Positions 56,530 to 64,000 of a stretch of DNA of 64,000 nt are shown in pieces. The DNA is taken from assembly GCF_008831285.2 (NCBI RefSeq), contig NC_045141.1, positions 10,030,106-10,094,105 of the forward strand, written 5' to 3'. The number at the start of each line of letters is the position of its first letter. Within the stretch, counting starts at the first letter, position 1. A program made the translations under genes and the position numbers. This DNA is from Nymphaea colorata. Its lineage: Eukaryota > Streptophyta > Magnoliopsida > Nymphaeales > Nymphaeaceae. Below the pieces are notes generated by a model. It saw only the letters and a list, made by a program, of their open reading frames with translations, was not told the DNA's origin and ran no database searches.

Positions 56530-57792
56530 GCTGTCACTAAAGCCATTTTGTTTTTAAAAATTTTTGAAGGGGCCAAAGTGATTTTCTTTTTCTTTTTCTT
56601 GACTGCCAAAGAGTAAGTTAATTTACATTTCTCAAAATCTGGGAGGGTACACTGAACTCATGATAACCAAAGTGAATTCAAATATGCATAAATATCCAAT
56701 CCGATACGGATTCAGTTATACAAAATGTCCAATTGATTCAGATTCAGAAACACAAAAATATCCAATCAGATCCAGATCGGACTTAGTTTTAAAAAATATT
56801 CTATATTTAATGCTCTTTTATTTTGTAAATAAGTGAGATTCAGTTCAAAATTGTGGATTCAGATTCAAATATAAAAATAGGATTCAGATCGGATTCTGAT
56901 CAGATTAGGATGAGAAAAAAATGGATTTAGATCAGATTCAAATTATGAAATCTGATTTTGGATGAGGAAAAAAATTACATTCGGGTCAGATTCAGATTGT
57001 GGAATCTGATTTCAGATTCAAATTTGGATATGACTTTTTTTTCACTTGTGTCACAGCTCGAAAACGACAGACGGTTAATAATATATTTTATTTCAAATAT
57101 TTTTCATTTTTATTTTTTTTATTTGGGTCCATCCATTTTCAAGAAAAACAAGGTCAGTCACTCTCTCGAGTCCTCCCAACTTCTCCACGGGTATGGGTGA
57201 CAACTGTTCACGTTGTTCTGAATGAGCAGGTAGCCGAATAACTTCAACTTTTGCCAGCGGCCCAGCAATACCCAAAATTGCATATGTACCAGCATGCTGG
57301 ACCTTGTGAACATTGAGAAATGGTTCCATATTTGGGTTGTGGCCTTTTGGATGTGAGTAATTACATAAAACTAAATCTGAACTAAATCCTTAACTGATCC
57401 GATACTTATATACATCAGAATCTGAATCTGAATCCAGTCGATGTTATTTCTTAATCAGAGATTAATTTTTTTTCTCATATCTGTTTGCTTTTTTATAACG
57501 GTTCAATTAGACATGCGATCTGGATGGAAAATGACATTTAAAGTGTATCCATCTTACCAAGTGAATGACGAGGCAGTTCCAATTCTTTTGCTTACCTTAC
57601 ATGGAAAGGCATGGTATCTAGATAAAGAGGTAGAAAGAGAGAGAGAACATATAATTTTGTGACAAATTGTAAATGATTTTGCAAAAATTGTTAAAAACAA
57701 TAAAGGAATACAAAAAACGTATAAGAGAAAGGAAGGAAGGGGTGGTGAGACTCAAAAGAGGAGTTTGAGTTGGTAAGGCGATGATGGTCTAG
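56530..57792. other. Repeat D fragment and non-genic DNA
   Basis: 56680-57030 matches the right part of repeat D. From 57060 to 57790 there are only overlapping short frames without domains. The last part is the 3' flank of the small gene. Confidence 0.5.
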
Positions 57793-58426
57793 CTAATGTT
57801 CCTGATAAGGCTCGGATTCTCCTTTAAGCCAAAACTCCCTTCGAGTGGGATCCGTTAGAGCCACAAAGACGGGTAGCCTTTGCATGTTGCAGGCCACATC
57901 AGCATTGGGATTGATAACCGTGTCCACCATGGCCTCGAATTCCTCCGTCTGAGGCATTATCTTCTTTTCCTCTTCGCTTGGCATCACTCCCTCAGGTGTG
58001 CTTAATCCTTGAGTGCTCACCTTAGGTCTGCTGACCTGCCCAAATGCAGAAGGCACGAATCAATTCTTTGAAAACATCACCGGTTTCATAATTTGTCACG
58101 AAGTATGAATGGTTATCATGCTTCAGTAGGTCCAGTAACAACAGTGTTTCCTTAAACCATACCTTGGGCTTGTTCCTCTGAGGCACTGGCCGCAGCTCTT
58201 GCTTCCTGTGTGCAAACTGCAACCACACAGGCATGAGAATGAACTATTAGAACCACATATCACATATGCTAATGCAGATATAACTAAGCAAATGCATCCA
58301 CACTCTACCAGCCTCTTATGGAAGAAGTGTTAAAACATGGAAAAAAAAAACTGAAGCATGTACCGGGCTGTGGTTGGGCATCTTGATGCCTACATCCACG
58401 GGCAAGGGAGCTCTCTCTTTATTCAT
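57793..58426 (-). CDS. Unidentified small gene with three exons
   Basis: Proposed exons on the minus strand: 58426-58364 (ATG, MNKERAPLPVDVGIKMPN), 58216-58163 (FAHRKQELRPVPQRNKPK) and 58035-57793 (stop TAG). Introns of 147 and 127 bp both have GT...AG and keep phase 0. Junctions read CCG|GTACAT...TTGCAG|TTT and AAG|GTATGG...GGGCAG|GTC. The 119-residue product is proline- and charge-rich, with an acidic centre (MPSEEEKKIMPQTEEFE) and an end PVFVALTDPTRREFWLKGES. No signal peptide or membrane segment is seen. If the second intron is retained, exon 2 reads on to a stop at 58022. I recognise no family. It is the only frame with clean splice structure and no disabling change in the right half of the window. 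Confidence 0.55.
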
Positions 58427-58457
58427 TCTCTGATGTTCTTGAGAGAAGATGGACTCT

Positions 58458-58468
58458 CAATATATAGA
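58458..58468 (-). promoter_or_regulatory. TATA box of the small gene
   Basis: CTCTATATATTGAG lies about 35 nt upstream of the proposed ATG. That spacing would put the start of transcription only a few bases before the ATG, so translation may start at a later methionine (residue 16) or transcription may start further upstream. Confidence 0.45.
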
Positions 58469-58739
58469 GAGCAGGCCAGACCAATTAAGGTAAGATAATC
58501 ATGCAAATCCTGGGTGATAAACAAAGTGTCAAGAAAAAAGGGATCAGATCTCTTGTCAAAATCTGTTATTGTTATGCAGACTACATTTTTTTTTGAGAAC
58601 CCAAAAAAAAAGGAACATTTATCTATTTCAGCATAAACAGAATTTTAGACCAATTAAAATCGATGAGACATTCACCATATAATAGCAAGAGGAAGAAAGT
58701 CGTGTGGCACTGACAACTTTAAGAAAAAAATTGAAATAT

Positions 58740-59720
58740 TCAATGTGCCCTTATTTAATTTCTTCCAAATTGTAATTGGGAAGCAGCCTTTAGCTTTTTT
58801 AGAGATAGAAATTGTGTATTATCATGATCATGTATACCAAAAATATTGTAAGCCATAACCTTTTGTTTTACTATATATGTTGGTCAAAGGAATCAATAAA
58901 AATAACTTCTCTCCAGCTTTATCTTTCACGCTTTCTCTGTTTTCTTCTCTTTTCTCGTGGTATCAGAGTAAAATGAGAGAGGAAAATCGACTGCTCCCTT
59001 CCGTTGACTCTAAAAAATTCAATATTTTGTAGAGAGGTTCTTCAGACAGCTAAAATTGGAATAATCTTCAGACAACAAATCAGTGCCGGTCTTCCTCTCT
59101 GCAGCCTGATACACCTTCGTCTCCAGTAAATTTGTTAGGGTCGACTGAATTTCTCTGTTGCGGATGTCAGTGACATTGCAGATCCTTTTGAATCAGATCC
59201 AGAAATCTCCTCTTGGCAGTTCCGGTTCTCAGCCTACAGGTTCAGCTCGACAGCAGGGTCTCTCAACCCTTCACTGAGTCACAAACTCAGGCAGTCATAT
59301 TTGCTTCAGTTCAAAGGCTTTGGCTTCTTCTCTGACTTAAGACAGCAAAAGAGCGTCACCAGCGGAGGAAAGAGGGAGGAAACAGAATTAGGGGCTGTCG
59401 GACTGTAATGAGGTGTTTTTTTTTTTGGGCGTGCTTTGAGCTATTTCTCTGTTTTCTCTGAGGAGAGCTTGACGGTGATATTCTTATTATCAAAGCAGAA
59501 ATTCGTGAAGCCTGCTCCGTTCGCGTCGTACGAACACCACCGAGTTGAGATTCATCGAAGATCTTAAGGGCATCTTTTCCTCTTTCAAACTTGGGTAATT
59601 TGGCACGCAGACCATTGACTTGAGTGCTGGGGAAACTTGGGTATTCGATTTATTGACTTAGCATGAGGAAGAACAACTTATGCAAGACAAGTTCCACAGG
59701 GACAAATTGTCACCATTCTG
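58740..59720 (+). mobile_element. Decayed Ty1/copia 5' region
   Basis: TGGTATCAGAG at 58958-58968 is the initiator-methionine tRNA primer site used by most plant copia elements. It follows a CT-rich end (CTTTCTCTGTTTTC) that fits an LTR end, though the final CA is lost. The internal part has an ATG 5 bp after the primer site but soon meets stops. Near 59630 GAAACTTGGGTATTCGAT may be the worn start of the protease. The outer LTR end is approximate. Confidence 0.55.
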
Positions 59721-59774
59721 AGGTCAGTTCTTCAATGCATAGATAAATGGTTTACTCAAGTTCAATCAAATCAA

Positions 59775-60440
59775 TTTTATGAAACCCAAATTTGACTTGT
59801 TTATAATCATGTTTTGAGTTAAGCTTGAGCTTAACAGAGCAAATTTGAGTCAAGCTTGAGTTGACTCGTTTTACAGCTCTATCCACTTGACACACACAAA
59901 TGGACTCGTCCCTGTTTATAATCGTGAAACATGTCAGTTGGAGTGGGGAAGCATCAACCTAAGTCGATATGTCTGATTTGAATTGACTGTCCAAGCTAAC
60001 TGCTCCAAAAATATTTGCATGAAGAAAAGAAATTTACTAATCAACTAAAAAATCAGATAGGATTTGAAATTAAGAAATGACATCCGATTAGATTTAGGTT
60101 CAAATATGCATAAATATCTGAATGGATTTAGATTTAGTTACATAAAAATATCCATTTGAATTCAGATTCACATTCCAATAACGAAAGTATCCGATCAGAA
60201 CCAGACGGGACTTGATTTAAATAAAAATTCTATATTCAATGCTCTTAACAGTTTGTAAATCAGCCAGATTCAGTTCAAAATAGGGATTCAGATTCAAATT
60301 AATATATGAATATAAAAATAGGATTCGGGTTGGATTCTTATTGTGACATCTGATTTCATATTCAGATTATGATGAAAAAAATGGATTTAGATCAGATTCA
60401 AATTATGAAATCTGAGTTTGGTCAGTTTTGGATGAGGAAA
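59775..60440. repeat. Repeat D, copy 2
   Basis: Collinear with 55243-55950, including ACACACACAAATGGACTCGT and the CAGATT-rich part. The two copies lie in the same orientation 4.5 kb apart, with the copy C fragment, solo LTR, small gene and copia remnant between them. Confidence 0.75.
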
Positions 60441-61576
60441 AAAATCAGATTCATAAGAGCTTAGTACCCAAGATTATAATTGTTAACTTCATCCAAGGAA
60501 TTGTCCCGGATGAGTTTCAAGGTTTCTATCTTACGTCTAGGATAGGAGAGATTTCAAAACTGAACGACCTTTGGTATCCGATCAGAGGTTTGCCCACCGA
60601 GCTTCTTGGATCGCTTGAGAATAGAAAAGTTGGCTATCATCACCTCTTTGCTTTTTCATCCTATCTTCCATGAAGGAATTGGTCTACAAGGAAAAAGAAC
60701 AAAACCAGATATCATCGTCAATTTCGTCTATACCCTTCTTGACCTTCTGTTTGGTGGTCAACTCGACCTGGTGTTTCCTTATGCATTTCTTAATAGATAT
60801 AAAAATATTTTTATTCTTAATTAGTTCTTATATTCTTCCATTCATTTTTCCTTTTTTTTTTTGCTGATTTGCATCGAAATCATTTACATTATTGAATTGG
60901 CCGGTTCACCAAATTGGCAGCATACATTGTCGACTTGATTTAGAAACCGGTTCTTATGACACAACGATCAGATCATGAGGCAGCATTGAATGTTTGATTG
61001 CTTCAAAAATAAGGTAGGGAACATCTGGGCGTACGTTGTTTGTATTGGAATATATGGAGACTAGTTCTTGGGTTTCACAAGAGGAGTCGAGATCAAGTCG
61101 GCTCATATGTTGCTGCTTCAATCTCGAGAAGAGCTTTACCGAGCTCGACTAATTCAAGCTAGATAAAAAAAAATTCATCATTAATTTTTATATATATATT
61201 ATTCCATTCAATTTTCCAAAATTGACAAAAATATATATATAATATATATTTTTTCTATATGTATTTCAATCCATGCATTGAGAACCGGTGTGCAGAGCTT
61301 CTTTTGCTGCCCCCTTTTTTCGACCGTTACTCCTTCAATCACCACTCGGCGCTACTTTTCTTGCCTTTATTACTATCAGATTTTAAGCACAGGCATACAA
61401 TAGACACTAACATTTTGAAGGCAAGAGTGAGAGTCGTTATTGTTGCAATGGAAAGGGGTTGTGGTTGTTCGTAATGAAGGATGACACCGGACGCCTAGTA
61501 GTGGACTCTGTTTCCCCTTTTTCCTGCCTCAGTTTGACATCGATTGAGTATGGCTGTCATCTTCCATCGATTCTCC
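60441..61576. other. Non-genic stretch with an inverted dispersed repeat
   Basis: 60790-60950 is the reverse complement of 34913-35080. The overlapping plus frames at 60428-60867 show no known family. A TA-rich tract lies at 61186-61260. Confidence 0.5.
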
Positions 61577-61810
61577 CTATAGTGCTATGGAAATAGCTTG
61601 GAAAGTGCATCGATTCCATAAAAATACTGGCAATTTAGGAACCCTAATCCAGATTGGCACTCCCATATTCTCCTCAATCGATAAAGAGCATCTTGGATCC
61701 CATCTGCTGCCAACCATCACTCTTCCACCCAGTTTCCATTCTCCCCTTCTAAAAACTACCCTGAGTTCATCCTCACTATGAACCCTTACACGGAAAGCAT
61801 CCCTCCCCAA
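61577..61810 (-). pseudogene. LINE ORF1 fragment (DUF4283-like)
   Basis: The minus strand encodes EWKLGGRVMVGSRWDP and, further on, PIWIRVPKLPVFLWN. This spacing of W-LGGR-W-P and W-R-P-LP-W is the signature of the DUF4283 domain in ORF1 of plant LINEs, an RNA-binding component. Only 77 residues remain and no reverse transcriptase follows. A TGA-type stop ends it at 61577. Confidence 0.65.
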
Positions 61811-61955
61811 GAAAGAGAACTTAGGGTTTGCAACTGGAATGTATTTACTTAAATAATCTTATCGCCTTGAACATTTTATCAAGCTGCTTTTGTATTTTCT
61901 CTTCCAGAAATATTTGCGTTTTTTTTGTTAAGTTCAAGTTGTTGGAAGAGTCCTA

Positions 61956-63214
61956 AGTCCGGTGCTCATGAAAAGTAAGTGATATCGCTTGTTGTTTTCC
62001 ACACTCGGTGTCTACGACACGACCACAGATCGCCGCAGATCACATCAATGGGACTTTTTTTAATTCCACATCCAGCACCTTGCTTGGCACACAAGATTAC
62101 ATCAACAAGACTTTTTCTTCACAACCCTTAACAACATATTTCCAATGTCATGTTCTTCTCTTCTTGCCTTCTCTTATCTTCTTGCCAGTTTTTTAGCTTT
62201 TTTTCTTTTGGATTTTTCAATTGAACAGCCTGCACTGCATTTAGTAGACCGGGCCTGTTGGTAGGGCTGCACGACGGCTCGACTCGGCTCAAACATCTTG
62301 TGCTCAAGGTCGAGCTCGAGTCAAACTCCTTATAGCAAGCTTGAGCTCGAGCTCGAGTCCACTACACAAAATCGAGCTCAACATCAACTCGTTTAACTCA
62401 CTTAACTTGTTTAGGCGTTAACTCATATAAGCATTAACTCATGTGTAACTTATGTAAGTGTTAAGGTCGCGTAAGCATTATTTCGTGTAAGTGTTTAACT
62501 CGTGTAACTTGCGAAAATTTGTTTTTATCCTCAAAGTTTAAACCAGTGATTCAGTGAACTGGTTTTCGTAATATTATATAGAATACTGGTGCGTGTTGAG
62601 TAGAGTATAAATGAGTTGTGTTCCTGAAACTCAAACTTGATTCACACTGGTACTCTATAATATTTGCCAAAACCGGTTCACTGAATCACTGGTTTTAACT
62701 TTGAGGGCAAAAACAAATTTTCATAGCTTATACGAGTTAATGCTTACACGATTTAAATGAGTTAATGCTTACATGAGTTAAACGAGTTAATGCTTACACG
62801 AGCTAACACCCAAATGAGTTAAATGGGTTAAACGAGTCAAGTTCGAGCTTGATTTTAAGTAGTCGAGTCGAGCTTGATCATGTTATAAAGAGCTTGACTC
62901 AAGTTTGAGCGGAGCTCAAGCTCAAGTTTTTTTAGTTGAATCAAGCTTTAGCTGGCTAATCTCAGGTCCTACTTGTGAAGAAAAAGTCCTACAAATATGA
63001 ATATGTTGAAAACTGGCAAGGAAATATGTTTTTAAGGGTTGTGAAGAAAAAGTCTTGCTGATGTAATCTTGGGTGCCAACTAAATTGCTGGATGTGGAAA
63101 TAAGAAGTCCTGCAAATTAGAAAAAGTCTCGTTGATGTGATCTGCGGCCGTGACGTAGACACCGAGTGTGGAAAACAACAAGCGATATCACTTGCTTTTC
63201 ATGAGCACCAGACT
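61956..63214. mobile_element. Foldback element of 1.26 kb
   Basis: Outer arms 61956-62215 and 62970-63214 are inverted copies of each other: AGTCCGGTGCTCATGAAAAG at the left, AGTCTGGTGCTCATGAAAAG in reverse complement at the right. The match continues through CGCTTGTTGTTTTCCACACT and the AGATTACATCAACAAGACT block. The interior 62262-62945 is a second near-palindrome made of CTCGAG/TTAACTC words, with its own arms around 62515-62585 and 62645-62725. No coding region. It may be a MULE-like or foldback transposon; no target duplication was found. Confidence 0.7.
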
Positions 63215-63236
63215 CATTTTCTTAAAAGTTAACAGT

Positions 63237-63540
63237 AGAAATGCTAGCTCTTTTTGATAAATCCTGTTTCACTTCTTATTTGGCTTAGTAATCAACTGAT
63301 CAATTGGTCAAAGCAGGTAATTTTAAACAGTTGAAGAAAGGAACAAAATTTTGACAGAAGTCATTAAGAATGTCTTCAAGCTATGCAGAATTTGCCAGGT
63401 CAATTTTTAAGATATGCAGTTCGTTAGCTGGTTTATTCATGCCATCTCTTATTGCTAGATGTCATATGCAAAGTCTGGATGATGCGAAATGTACATGACC
63501 TTGAAATTTGATGATTGAAAGCTCCAATCTGATCACATTT
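63237..63540. repeat. Repeat shared with 31735-32020
   Basis: Collinear with the tail behind S1 (GCTTAGTAATCAACTGATCA, ATGTCATATGCAAAGTCTGG). It starts just after the foldback element, and may be the displaced tail of S3 or of a further copy. Confidence 0.75.
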
Positions 63541-64000
63541 TATTTCACTACAGAAATGACGTTTAGAAAACTTAAGAATGTAGGAAAACAATCAAAATTT
63601 CAAATCACAAAGACTGATTGAAATGTTTCCATGCAAAGTTCTTAATTTTTGTCTCCTATATATGGGCCTAGTTGTTTCCAAGTATCAGACGATGAGGGCA
63701 ATGATCAAGAACACAAATTCATCAGAGGAGAAAAAGAACAATCCAAACGTATTCTGTAAGAGAGGAAGCCCTGGTACAGGTTGAGTCTTTCGATTTTAAT
63801 GATGGAAACAATAGGTATGATGTAGGAAGAAGCAGATGAGACTATACAAAAGAATGAGGAATGAAATCATAATCCAAGCGGACCCTGACGCAGAGCCTCA
63901 GGGGATTAATCGCATTCCCAGTCAGCCTTAAACGGAATTGATTACAAGTTAGCACTCCATATCAGAGTGGAGTCAGAAATTTTCTTTAAAGTTCAACCTT
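63541..64000. other. No gene seen
   Basis: AT-rich sequence without frames, repeats or RNA genes that I can support. Confidence 0.5.

Noticed and set aside
60428-60867. Overlapping plus frames after repeat D
   Set aside because: No family recognised, frames switch, and the region adjoins dispersed repeats; not enough to call a gene.

Overview
This is nuclear DNA of a flowering plant. Coding density is very low, base composition is AT-rich, and introns, receptor-kinase genes and plant-type retrotransposons are present; nothing bacterial, organellar or viral was seen. The species cannot be fixed from the window. One run of exactly 100 N (21287-21386) marks a scaffold gap.

Layout. 1-6.0 kb: remnants of LTR retrotransposons and one possible promoter with a first exon (4.19-4.57 kb, minus strand). 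6.0-21.3 kb: one large Ty3/gypsy element of the Tat/Ogre type on the minus strand. In its own direction it has a 5' LTR (18628 into the gap), primer-binding site, long leader, an extra ORF with a plant mobile domain, gag-protease, a probable intron, RT, RNase H, a second RNase H, integrase, a tandem-repeat tail, a polypurine tract and a 3' LTR (6006-9506). Gag-pol carries five in-frame stops and one frameshift, so it is not autonomous; the mobile-domain ORF is open. 24.3-27.1 kb: a class XII-type LRR receptor kinase pseudogene, cut at its 5' side by a truncated LTR of a related element (27.1-28.4 kb). 28.4-46 kb: repeats, MITEs and LTR debris, with a small LRR-protein fragment at 40.56 kb. 47.1-51.3 kb: a second, more degraded receptor kinase copy whose glycine loop and DFG motif are lost. 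52.8-60.4 kb: more duplicated segments, a third kinase fragment (56.04 kb) cut by a copia solo LTR, and a small apparently intact three-exon gene (57.79-58.43 kb, minus). 58.7-64 kb: copia and LINE remnants and a 1.26-kb foldback element.

The right two-thirds is best read as an old tandem duplication of a unit [receptor kinase + ~2.5-kb downstream-neighbour segment S]. S is found three times (28.4, 37.6 and 52.8 kb), with a fourth partial match to its tail at 63.2 kb. The same MITE sits in all three S copies, so it entered before the duplication. The copies were later broken by LTR elements, hAT-type MITEs (several with 8-bp target duplications) and simple repeats.

The most interesting signals are in the Tat/Ogre element: the mobile-domain ORF ahead of gag; a transcribed leader of about 2.7 kb within the LTR with a four-fold repeated hairpin module whose loops carry a self-complementary GTGCAC or TGCA; and a splice donor kept in all three LTR copies although their U3 regions are unrelated. 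No function beyond transposon biology and broken immune-type receptors is supported, except for the unrecognised small gene at 57.8-58.4 kb.
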